NCBI GenBank assembly: GCA_031398975.1
Contig: JANNOI010000031.1
Location: forward strand, 1 to 6,224
DNA: 6,224 nucleotides
Reading direction: 5' to 3'
DNA from: JAKFWI01 sp031398975
Lineage (GTDB): Bacteria; Pseudomonadota; Alphaproteobacteria; Caulobacterales; Aquidulcibacteraceae
A program made the translations under genes and the position numbers. Shown piece after piece: positions 1-5,422 of the stretch. Each line of letters starts with the position of its first letter. Positions within the stretch are counted from its first letter, which is position 1. Below the pieces are notes generated by a model. The model made no database searches and was not told the DNA's origin. It saw nothing but the letters and a program-made list of their open reading frames with translations.

Positions 1-1
1 A

Positions 2-433
2 AATTCCGACGGAGCCAAGTCTGGTGATGCTGTGTTTACGATTGGCTTTCCCCTCTCAGGAATTTTGGCTGCGACACCCAGTGTTGCTCAGGGACTCATC
101 AGCAATTCTTCCGGCATGGATAATGACCCTCGGATGTTTCAGATCAGCATTCCGATCCAAGCCGGGAACAGCGGAAGTCCATTGCTTGACTCCAAAGGCC
201 GTGTGATAGGAGTAGTTACTTCAACGCTGAATAGTAAGGCTATGTTGAGGGCCACTGGTAGCCTTCCACAAAACGTTAACTTTGCAACCAAGAGTTCTTA
301 TCTGAGGAGCATACTCTCGATGGTGCCCTCTAGTGACTGTGCAGAATCTACCGCGTTCAAGCAGGCGCTTACGGCTAGAGACATGCAAGATCATTATGCG
401 AGCAGTATCGTGCTCATTAGGGTGTCTCGATAA
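2..433 (+). CDS. Trypsin-like serine protease, C-terminal part (5' end outside window)
   Basis: The frame is open from the first bases and ends at TAA 431-433, giving 143 residues of a protein whose start lies upstream. Counting from base 2, residues 54-60 read AGNSGSP, the oxyanion-hole and nucleophile loop of chymotrypsin-fold (S1/Trypsin_2, HtrA-like) proteases; the predicted catalytic serine is codon 170-172. It is followed by a typical beta-strand (LLDSKGRVIGVV) and by NFATKSSYLRSIL, which resembles the end of the protease domain in trypsin-like peptidases of alphaproteobacteria. The catalytic His and Asp would lie upstream and cannot be checked. No PDZ domain follows. Base composition is lower in GC than the genes downstream (31 of 60 bases at 1-60) and three GANTC sites lie inside the gene, unlike any native gene here, so it may be horizontally acquired. 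Substrate and cellular location cannot be read from this fragment. Confidence 0.8.
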   Translation, partial: NSDGAKSGDAVFTIGFPLSGILAATPSVAQGLISNSSGMDNDPRMFQISIPIQAGNSGSPLLDSKGRVIGVVTSTLNSKAMLRATGSLPQNVNFATKSSYLRSILSMVPSSDCAESTAFKQALTARDMQDHYASSIVLIRVSR

Positions 434-572
434 GGGTGCGACGAGATACAGCTTAAGAGCTGGTATCCGTCTAACCAGGCCTGAGATGACACCTGCTGAG
501 ATTGCCGCGGCGCAAGTTGGCGTGGGAGCGGAAGCCAAAGATGCCACGCACGCCAACACTCACGCATAAAAC
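434..572 (+). other. Short gap with a possible Sel1-like C-terminal relic
   Basis: This stretch lies between the protease stop and the first ATG of the ftsK frame. In the frame that ends at TAA 567-569, bases 486-515 would encode MTPAEIAAAQ. That resembles the closing motif of many alphaproteobacterial Sel1-repeat proteins (M-T-P-x-x-I-A-x-A-Q). Proteins with an N-terminal trypsin-like domain followed by Sel1 repeats are known, so this may be what remains of such a fusion after deletion or frameshift. The match is short and the repeats themselves are absent. I see no convincing promoter or ribosome binding site here. Confidence 0.2.
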
Positions 573-2150
573 ATGACCATGGTTGATTCCTGCGAGATCA
601 AGGCCGAAAAAGAACAAATAATATTTCAGCTGTTTACAGAGGCTGCTCACCTACCCGTTATATCGGGCTCGACCAAGCCGCGCGCCACCCATTCAGATGG
701 CGCAGCCCTACAGGCCGCCTCCAAGCGCCTTGAAGCCGTGCTCGCCGATTTCGGCGTCCAGGGGGACATCGTCGCCGCCCGCCCCGGCCCCGTGGTGACC
801 CTGTTCGAGCTCGAGCCTGCGCCGGGCGTCAAATCCTCGCGCGTCATCGGCCTCGCCGACGACATCGCCCGCTCGATGAGCGCCACCGCCGCGCGCGTCG
901 CCGTGATCCCCGGGCGAAACGCCATCGGCATCGAACTGCCCAACCTGAAGCGCGAAACCGTGTTCCTGCGCTCGCTCCTGGGCTCCACCGCCTTCATAGG
1001 CAACCAGGGCGGCCTGCCGCTCGCGCTGGGGGAGACGATCGAGGGCGATCCCTTCGCCGCCGATCTCTCCAAAATGCCCCACCTCCTGATCGCGGGCACC
1101 ACCGGCTCCGGCAAATCGGTAGGCATCAATGCGATGATCCTCTCGCTCCTGTTCCGCCACGGGCCCGACGAGTGCCAGTTCATCATGATCGATCCCAAGA
1201 TGCTGGAGCTCTCGGTCTATGAGGGCATCCCGCACCTGCTTTCGCCGGTCGTCACCGACCCGAAAAAGGCGGTGGTGGCGCTGAAATGGACCGTGCGCGA
1301 GATGGAGGAGCGCTATCGGCGCATGTCCAAGCTCGGCGTGCGCAACATCGCGGGCTATAATGATCGGGTGAGCGACGCGCTGGCCAAGGGCGAGCGGCTG
1401 GAGCGCACCGTGCATTCGGGCTTCGATCCGCAATCGGGCGAGCCGCTCTACGAGACGCAGGCCCTACCGCTGGAGCGCATGCCCTATATCGTCGTGGTGA
1501 TCGACGAGATGGCCGATCTCATGATCACCGCGGGCAAGGAGATCGAGGCCGCCGTCCAGCGCCTGGCGCAGATGGCGCGCGCGGCCGGCATCCATGTGAT
1601 CATGGCCACGCAACGCCCGTCCGTGGACGTGATCACCGGCACGATCAAGGCGAACTTCCCGACCCGCATCTCCTATTCCGTGACCTCGAAGATCGACAGC
1701 CGCACCATCCTGGGCGAACAGGGCGCCGAGCAGCTCCTGGGCATGGGCGATCTCCTGTTCATGGCGGGCGGCGGGCGGATCCGGCGCCTGCACGGGCCTT
1801 TCGTCTCCGACGCCGAGGTCGAGCGCGTGGTCGCGATGCTGAAGGCCCAGGGCCAGCCCCAATACCGCACCGACATCACCGAAGACCCCGACGCCCAGAG
1901 CGAGGACGAGGACGGCGATCCGAACCTGCTGGAAGGCATGGGCCTCTCGAGCGGGGACGACCTGTTCGACCGCGCGGTGGCGATCGTGCAGCGGGACCGC
2001 AAGGCCTCCACCTCCTATCTCCAGCGCCGCCTGCAGGTGGGCTATAACCGCGCCGCGAGCCTAGTGGAGCGGATGGAGCGCGAGGGCATCATCTCGCCGG
2101 CCAATCCGGCAGGAAAGCGCGAGATCCTGTTCCCCAGCGGCGGGGAATAG
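573..2150 (+). CDS. ftsK: DNA translocase FtsK, motor and gamma domains only (N-terminal membrane domain missing)
   Basis: FtsK is a septum-anchored hexameric ATPase that pumps chromosome termini apart and activates XerCD recombination at dif. From about residue 45 (ALQAASKRLEAVL) onward the 525-residue frame is a canonical translocase: the alpha subdomain with RPGPVVTLFELEPAPG, Walker A GTTGSGKS at 175-182, Walker B VVVIDE around 307-312 (D311, E312), MATQRPS at 344-350, an acidic linker at about 434-450, and the winged-helix gamma domain that reads KOPS at about 462-525. Usual FtsK is roughly 750-900 residues with four N-terminal membrane helices; none are present here. Residues 1-30 resemble nothing in FtsK and are encoded by AT-richer DNA. 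ATGs at 573 and 579 are both possible starts and neither has a clear Shine-Dalgarno sequence; a stop lies in frame at 567-569. The product may be an inactive or soluble remnant, or the true ftsK may be split by an island. lolA follows after 72 bases. Confidence 0.85.
   Translation: MTMVDSCEIKAEKEQIIFQLFTEAAHLPVISGSTKPRATHSDGAALQAASKRLEAVLADFGVQGDIVAARPGPVVTLFELEPAPGVKSSRVIGLADDIARSMSATAARVAVIPGRNAIGIELPNLKRETVFLRSLLGSTAFIGNQGGLPLALGETIEGDPFAADLSKMPHLLIAGTTGSGKSVGINAMILSLLFRHGPDECQFIMIDPKMLELSVYEGIPHLLSPVVTDPKKAVVALKWTVREMEERYRRMSKLGVRNIAGYNDRVSDALAKGERLERTVHSGFDPQSGEPLYETQALPLERMPYIVVVIDEMADLMITAGKEIEAAVQRLAQMARAAGIHVIMATQRPSVDVITGTIKANFPTRISYSVTSKIDSRTILGEQGAEQLLGMGDLLFMAGGGRIRRLHGPFVSDAEVERVVAMLKAQGQPQYRTDITEDPDAQSEDEDGDPNLLEGMGLSSGDDLFDRAVAIVQRDRKASTSYLQRRLQVGYNRAASLVERMEREGIISPANPAGKREILFPSGGE
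640..700. other. Composition break inside the ftsK frame (possible rearrangement or island junction)
   Basis: GC is 25 of 60 bases at 601-660 but 42 of 60 at 721-780 and 44 of 60 at 781-840. Recognisable FtsK sequence starts at about base 705; KPRATHSDG (about 675-701) may already be native linker. A small inverted repeat, CCCG-N6-CGGG, lies at 654-667, right at the break. No integrase, insertion-sequence end or tRNA is visible, so the mechanism is unknown. Confidence 0.5.
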
Positions 2151-2212
2151 GGCGCAGCGCCGGAACCTTTTTTCCGCCTTGAGCGGAGGCCATGTGAGGG
2201 GCGCACATCTTC

Positions 2213-2217
2213 GGAGG
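2213..2217 (+). promoter_or_regulatory. Ribosome binding site that fixes the GTG start of lolA
   Basis: GGAGG lies five bases before GTG 2223. It supports GTG as the start, and that start also gives a well-formed signal peptide. Confidence 0.75.
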
Positions 2218-2222
2218 CGCCC

Positions 2223-2855
2223 GTGCTTCGTCCCCTGTTCTCCCTCGCGGCTGCGGCCGCGTTTATCTTCGCCGCCGTTCCGGCCGCCGCCGCCACGCTG
2301 GGCGGGGCGGAGCGGGCGAGCGTGCTGGCGGCGGCCAGCCAGGCCCTGAACGGCGCCCAGAAGCTGCAAGGCCGCTTCCTGCAGATCGGCCCGGACGGGG
2401 CGGCCAGCGAAGGCGCCTTCTACCTGCAGCGCCCCGGCAAGCTGCGTTTCGATTACGACGCGCCCAACCCCCTCACCATCGTCGCCGACGGCGCGACCGT
2501 GGCGATCGAGGACAAGGCGCTGAAAAGCGTGGACCGCATGCCGCTGCGCACCACCCCGCTCTATTTCGTGCTGAAGAAGAACGTCGATCTCGAGAAGGAC
2601 GCCCGCATCACCAGCGTGCGCCGCGCGGACGGCGCCGTCTTCGTCACCGCCCGCGACCGCGGCGGCCAAACCGACGGGGAAATCATCCTGACCTTCGACG
2701 GGCCCTCGCTCGAATTGCGGCAATGGACGGTGACCGACGCGCAAGGCCAGGTGACGCGCCTCGCCCTGAAGGACGTGCGCGCGGTGGACCGCCTCGACCC
2801 GAAACTGTTCATCGTCAAAGCCCCGGCCGACCCGACCGCGCGGCGGCGCCCGTAA
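2223..2855 (+). CDS. lolA: Outer-membrane lipoprotein carrier protein LolA
   Basis: LolA is the periplasmic chaperone that takes lipoproteins released by the LolCDE transporter and carries them to the outer membrane. The frame gives 210 residues from a GTG start with a strong ribosome binding site. Residues 1-24 form a signal peptide: an early Arg, a hydrophobic Ala/Phe/Leu core, and an Ala-rich end before TLGG. The mature part shows family hallmarks: LQGRFLQIGPDG (about 48-59), a typical early strand of the half-barrel; FYLQRPGKLRFDYDAPNP; IVADG; DRMPLRTTPLYFVL; and a C-terminal LELRQWTVTDAQG with DPKLF near the end. This pattern is typical of the alphaproteobacterial LolA-like group encoded directly after ftsK. 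It has no lipobox. It may be co-transcribed with the ftsK frame, but a T-run and small hairpins lie in the 72-base gap, so a separate promoter is possible. Confidence 0.92.
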   Translation: MLRPLFSLAAAAAFIFAAVPAAAATLGGAERASVLAAASQALNGAQKLQGRFLQIGPDGAASEGAFYLQRPGKLRFDYDAPNPLTIVADGATVAIEDKALKSVDRMPLRTTPLYFVLKKNVDLEKDARITSVRRADGAVFVTARDRGGQTDGEIILTFDGPSLELRQWTVTDAQGQVTRLALKDVRAVDRLDPKLFIVKAPADPTARRRP

Positions 2856-2877
2856 GTCGCCGCGATTTCGCCGCGAC
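2856..2877 (+). other. Short hairpin directly after the lolA stop
   Basis: The sequence starting at the base after TAA forms GTCGC/GCGAC (2856-2860 with 2873-2877), a C-C mismatch, then three more GC pairs around a four-base ATTT loop. No T-tract follows, so as a terminator it would be weak. It may protect the 3' end of the lolA mRNA. Confidence 0.3.
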
Positions 2878-2880
2878 TGT

Positions 2881-2891
2881 TACAATGAATC
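2881..2891 (+). promoter_or_regulatory. Possible -10 element with an adjoining CcrM (GANTC) site
   Basis: TACAAT at 2881-2886 matches the sigma-70 -10 consensus in five of six positions and is directly followed by GAATC (2887-2891), a GANTC methylation site. It is one of only four GANTC sites downstream of base 660. GcrA-dependent sigma-70 promoters in alphaproteobacteria carry GANTC near the -10. No good -35 hexamer is visible 16-18 bases upstream. If used, transcription would start at about 2893 and lead into the structured region. Confidence 0.3.
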
Positions 2892-2892
2892 C

Positions 2893-3098
2893 ATGAGCAA
2901 GGGTTTTCTGTTGTTTGGGGTTGTTTTGCCGGGGCTCGTGGCTTAATTACAACAAGCCGGTTGCGGACCATTCCCCTGGATCAGCGTCGTCCCCCCCGCT
3001 GACCGATCCAGAGCCGCAACCAACGCCGGATTTATCCCCTCCCGGCGAGCGCTACGAAGCGCGAGGACGCCCGGCTTCACGGCCGGGCGTCCTTCTTT
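2893..3098 (+). ncRNA. Candidate structured small RNA (five consecutive hairpins ending in a terminator)
   Basis: This lies in a 332-base stretch without a protein gene. After a G/T-rich leader (about 2900-2939), hairpins follow almost without spacers. H1: GGCTT/AAGCC, 2940-2944 with 2954-2958. H2: an 8-bp base GGTTGCGG/CCGCAACC (2959-2966 with 3014-3021), a 7-bp middle CTGGATC/GATCCAG (2976-2982 with 3005-3011) and AGCG/CGCT (2983-2986 with 2997-3000) around a C-rich loop. H3: CGCCGG/CCGGCG (3024-3029 with 3042-3047). H4: GCGCT/AGCGC (3049-3053 with 3058-3062). H5: the terminator. It does not match SRP RNA, tmRNA or RNase P as I know them, and I cannot place it as 6S RNA. It could instead be a terminated leader of xthA or the 3' UTR of lolA. 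The 5' end is a guess from the -10 element. Confidence 0.45.
3064..3098 (+). terminator. Strong intrinsic terminator upstream of xthA
   Basis: A perfect 12-bp stem (AGGACGCCCGGC at 3064-3075 with its complement at 3082-3093) closes a six-base loop and is followed by TCTTT. It ends 89 bases before the xthA start codon, so it closes transcription from the lolA side or from the candidate small RNA. xthA then needs its own promoter or readthrough. Confidence 0.85.
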
Positions 3099-3187
3099 GT
3101 GCGGAGTGCTTTATACGCTTGCTTTGTACTCAGGCGATCGGCGATCGCGCTCTTGTCGCGGCGCGGGGCTCGGTTCAAAGGCTTGCC

Positions 3188-3985
3188 ATGCCCAGGACGC
3201 TGAAGATCGCCACGTGGAACATCAATTCCGTGCGCCTGCGCGCCGAGACGGTCGCGCGCTTCGCGGCCGAGCAAAAGCCTGACGTGATCTGCCTGCAGGA
3301 GATCAAATGCCGCGACGGGGAATTCCCAGCCAAGGCGTTCAAGGACATGGGCCTCAACCATCTCCACATCGTCGGCCAGAAGGGCTGGCACGGGGTGGCG
3401 ATCGCCTCGCGCCTTGCGCTTGAGCCGGTGGCGGGGCCTGATCTGTGCCGCCACAGCGAGGCGCGGGTGGCCGCGGTCAAGGTGGCGGGCGTGGAGCTGC
3501 ACGATCTCTACGTGCCGGCCGGGGCCGATATCCCCGACCCCGCGCTCAACCCCAAATTCGCCCATAAGCTCGACGTTCTGGCGCGCATGAAAGAGGCCTA
3601 CGCCGCCCGCCGGGACGCCGGTCCGCTGGTCGTCGTGGGCGATCTGAACGTGGCGCCGGGGGAGTACGATGTTTGGAGCCACAAGCAATTGCTGGACGTG
3701 GTGAGCCACACCCCGGTCGAGACCGAGGCGCTGGAAGCCGCCCGCACGGCCGGGGCTTTGGTGGACCTCGCCCGCTTCCACCGGCCGTGCCCGGAAAAGC
3801 TCTTCACCTGGTGGAGCTACCGCAGCCCCGACTGGACGCGCAATAATCGCGGGCGGCGCCTCGACCACATCTGGGCCAGCGCGGACTTGGCCGCAATCAG
3901 CTCCGATTACGCCATCCACATCCCCTGCCGCGGCTGGGACCGGCCGAGCGACCATGTGCCGGTGACCATCGAATTGGCGCTATAG
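3188..3985 (+). CDS. xthA: Exodeoxyribonuclease III (AP endonuclease, Xth type)
   Basis: This is a Mg-dependent 3'-to-5' exonuclease and apurinic/apyrimidinic endonuclease of base-excision repair, acting in the cytoplasm. The start at ATG 3188 is preceded by AAAGG six bases upstream and gives 265 residues, close to the family's usual 255-270; an upstream extension of the open frame crosses the terminator and is not coding. Endonuclease/exonuclease/phosphatase fold residues are all present: N11 in ATWNINS, E38 in CLQEIK, Y108 in LYVPAG, D152 and N154 in GDLNVAP, D226 in RLDHIW, and D255-H256 in SDHVP. The PDPALNPKFAHKL segment is typical of the alphaproteobacterial subgroup. Promoter elements are not clear; TATACG at 3112-3117 could serve as a -10. 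Transcription is insulated from lolA by the terminator at 3064-3098. Confidence 0.95.
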   Translation: MPRTLKIATWNINSVRLRAETVARFAAEQKPDVICLQEIKCRDGEFPAKAFKDMGLNHLHIVGQKGWHGVAIASRLALEPVAGPDLCRHSEARVAAVKVAGVELHDLYVPAGADIPDPALNPKFAHKLDVLARMKEAYAARRDAGPLVVVGDLNVAPGEYDVWSHKQLLDVVSHTPVETEALEAARTAGALVDLARFHRPCPEKLFTWWSYRSPDWTRNNRGRRLDHIWASADLAAISSDYAIHIPCRGWDRPSDHVPVTIELAL

Positions 3986-3990
3986 GCGGC

Positions 3991-4008
3991 TCGTCCGGAA
4001 CCGGACGA
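3991..4008 (+). terminator. Hairpin after xthA, possible weak terminator
   Basis: TCGTCCGG and CCGGACGA form perfect 8-base inverted arms separated by AA, starting five bases after the xthA stop. As a folded stem this is 7 bp with a GAAC loop. No T-run follows, so Rho-independent termination would be inefficient. Confidence 0.35.
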
Positions 4009-4020
4009 ACGCGCAAACCC

Positions 4021-4049
4021 TTGCTATATCAACACAAATGCAATATTCG
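4021..4049 (+). promoter_or_regulatory. Possible sigma-70 promoter of the HU-like gene
   Basis: TTGCTA (4021-4026) and TATTCG (4044-4049) are separated by 17 bases in an AT-rich island of an otherwise GC-rich region, upstream of the HU-like gene. The -10 is only a partial match. The leader to the ATG would be about 100 bases. Confidence 0.35.
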
Positions 4050-4053
4050 CGTA

Positions 4054-4074
4054 ACCTAACTTCAAGGTTTAGGT
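4054..4074. promoter_or_regulatory. Inverted repeat near the putative HU promoter, possible operator
   Basis: ACCTAA at 4054-4059 and TTAGGT at 4069-4074 form a perfect 6-bp dyad with nine bases between, just downstream of the candidate -10. Its position would suit an operator or a 5' leader hairpin. The binding factor is unknown. Confidence 0.25.
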
Positions 4075-4157
4075 GACATCGCTGGGATCGCCCGCGCGGA
4101 TTTCCGCATCCCTGCCACCCCCTACGCAGCCTGCCTTTCAGCCTTTCGGAGTTTCCC

Positions 4158-4586
4158 ATGGCCCTCGCGAAGAAAACCACCAAGCAAGCCCCCGCCAAAG
4201 CGCCCGCCGCCAAAGCCCCCTCCAAAAGCGCGCCCGCCGCGAAGAAGCGCGCCGCCGCGCCCGCCGCCGCCGCTGCGCCCAAGATCAAAGTCACCGCGCC
4301 CGTCGGCAAGGCGATTACCCAATCGGCGCTGCTCGAACTCGTGGCCGATCACGCCGGTACGACGAAGGCCGAGGCCAAGCGCTTCGTGGAAAGCTATCTC
4401 GATGTCGTGAAGGCGCACGTGCTCAAGGGCGTCAAAGTCAAGATCGGCGATATCGGCATGATCACGATCCGCGCCCGCAAGGCCCGCATGGGCCGCAACC
4501 CCGCCACCGGCGAGCCGGTGAAAATCAAGGCCTCCAAGAAGCTCGCCTTCCGCCAATCGGCGACGATGCGCGAGGCGGTGAAATAG
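4158..4586 (+). CDS. HU/IHF-family DNA-binding protein with basic Lys/Ala/Pro-rich N-terminal tail
   Basis: This is a nucleoid-associated protein expected to dimerise and bend DNA. The 142-residue frame starts at ATG 4158 with GGAG six bases upstream. Residues 1-47 are low-complexity Lys, Ala and Pro with several PAKAP/APAAK-like units, resembling a histone H1 tail. Residues about 48-142 are a complete HU fold: helical dimerisation region (ITQSALLELVADHAGTTKAEAKRFVESYLDVV), strand VKIGDIGMITIRARKAR, and the DNA-intercalating arm GRNPATGEPVKI at 112-123 with the tip proline at 115. Ordinary HU is about 90 residues, so the tail is an addition. It probably increases nonspecific DNA affinity and may be a modification target. 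It has its own upstream AT-rich region and converges on cenR with a 48-base gap. HU versus IHF type cannot be decided with certainty; the arm favours HU. Confidence 0.9.
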   Translation: MALAKKTTKQAPAKAPAAKAPSKSAPAAKKRAAAPAAAAAPKIKVTAPVGKAITQSALLELVADHAGTTKAEAKRFVESYLDVVKAHVLKGVKVKIGDIGMITIRARKARMGRNPATGEPVKIKASKKLAFRQSATMREAVK

Positions 4587-4588
4587 GG

Positions 4589-4614
4589 CCTGAGGCGAGT
4601 CAGGGGCGCCCTGG
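4589..4614. terminator. Overlapping hairpins between convergent genes
   Basis: Between the HU-like stop and the cenR stop two mutually exclusive stems can form: CCTGA/TCAGG (4589-4593 with 4600-4604) and CAGGG/CCCTG (4601-4605 with 4609-4613). Neither has a T-tract on either strand. They may give weak bidirectional termination. Two GANTC sites (4597-4601 and 4624-4628) also lie in this gap. Confidence 0.25.
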
Positions 4615-4634
4615 CGGAAGCGAGAATCGCAAAG

Positions 4635-5327
4635 TCAGGCTTGCACGCGGTAGCCGCCGGCTTCGGTGAGCAGCACTTGCGGGCTTTGCGCGTCCGGCTC
4701 GATCTTCTGTCGCAGGCGGTAGATGTGGGTTTCCAGCGTGTGCGTCGTCACGCCGGAATTGTAGCCCCACACCTCGCGCAGCAATTCCTCCCGCCCCACA
4801 GGCCGCCCGCCGGAGCGATAGAGGTACTTCAAGATGTTGGTCTCTTTCTCCGTGAGGCGCACCTTGCGGCCGCTCCCGTCCGTCAGCAATTTGAGCCCGG
4901 GCCGGAACGCGTAGGGACCGACCTTGAAGGCCGCCGCCTCGCTCTGCTCGTGGGTTCGAAGGTGCGCCCGCATCCGCGCCAATAGCACGTTGAACTTGAA
5001 CGGCTTGGTGACGTAATCGTCGGCCCCGCTCTCGAACCCTAGTATGGTGTCGGCGTCGCCGTCCGCGCCGGTCAAGAGGATGATCGGCGCGGCCACCCCA
5101 GCGCTGCGCATGCGCGCACACGCCTCGCGCCCGTCCAGGTCCGGCAGCTGCACGTCCAGCAGGATCAGCGCAGCCTTGCCGGCCTTCGCGCGCACGATGC
5201 CGTCGGCGGCGTTGTCGGCATGCTCAGCCGTGAAATCCTCGTGCATCTCCAATTGCTCGGCCAGGACCTCGCGCAGGTCCTGATCGTCGTCGATGATCAG
5301 GATGGTGCTTCTGCGTCCGTTCGTCAT
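4635..5327 (-). CDS. cenR: OmpR/PhoB-type response regulator, CenR-like
   Basis: The start is taken at the complement of 5325-5327: GAAGG lies four bases upstream (complement of 5332-5336), and the 230-residue product then begins MTNGRRSTILIIDDD as in the family. The receiver domain (about 7-125) has the acidic pocket D13-D15, phospho-acceptor D58 in LLDVQLPD, T86 and K108 (TKPF). The C-terminal winged helix (about 135-230) contains LTEKETNILKYLYR and the recognition region GVTTHTLETHIYRLRQKIEP. From what I know of the proteins, these segments closely match CenR of Caulobacter (RzcR in rhizobia), which acts with the CenK kinase in essential control of envelope integrity. No kinase gene is in the window. 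The gene is divergent from a YkuD-family peptidoglycan gene, with 196 bases between the starts that include an intergenic repeat. Assignment to the OmpR family is certain; the CenR name rests on recalled similarity. Confidence 0.85.
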   Translation of the reverse strand: MTNGRRSTILIIDDDQDLREVLAEQLEMHEDFTAEHADNAADGIVRAKAGKAALILLDVQLPDLDGREACARMRSAGVAAPIILLTGADGDADTILGFESGADDYVTKPFKFNVLLARMRAHLRTHEQSEAAAFKVGPYAFRPGLKLLTDGSGRKVRLTEKETNILKYLYRSGGRPVGREELLREVWGYNSGVTTHTLETHIYRLRQKIEPDAQSPQVLLTEAGGYRVQA

Positions 5328-5422
5328 GGCGCCTTCGCGCTCCCAAGCCGATCCCGCGCGGCGGTATCTGGACCCAGGCCGGGGCAAAGAGCAAGCCTCC
5401 CCCCTCCGCTCCCCCACAGGCC

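Noticed and set aside
708..1433. Long minus-strand open frames opposite ftsK (also 1464-1862)
   Set aside because: They mirror third-position GC of the ftsK frame, encode low-complexity Gly/Ala/His/Arg-rich products without recognisable domains, and oppose a gene with clear ATPase motifs.
2061..2971. Minus-strand open frames opposite lolA
   Set aside because: Shadows of a GC-rich gene; the plus strand has a signal peptide, a ribosome binding site and LolA motifs.
2987..2997. CRISPR-like or tandem repeat structure in the lolA-xthA gap
   Set aside because: The hairpins have different sequences and no regular repeat and spacer spacing; they are independent stems.
2940..3098. Signal recognition particle RNA, tmRNA or a known riboswitch
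   Set aside because: I could not find the conserved SRP apical loop (GGAAG/AGCA type), a tRNA-like acceptor end, or a riboswitch core I know; only a covariance search could settle this.
3133..3148. Tandem GGCGATC followed by the palindrome GCGATCGC before xthA
   Set aside because: Only two units; short GC-rich repeats are expected at this composition and no known regulator site is implied.
2915..3187. N-terminal extension of xthA to an ATG at 2915
   Set aside because: The extension crosses the hairpin array and the terminator, gives a Pro/Ser-rich non-homologous sequence, and ATG 3188 already gives the normal family start with a ribosome binding site.
3077..3955. 292-residue minus-strand frame opposite xthA
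   Set aside because: Composition artefact; the plus strand carries all exonuclease III catalytic residues.
4073..4669. 198-residue plus-strand frame overlapping the HU-like gene in another frame
   Set aside because: Arg/Gly/Gln-rich translation of a lysine/alanine-coding region, no domain, and it runs through the HU stop into the opposing cenR end.
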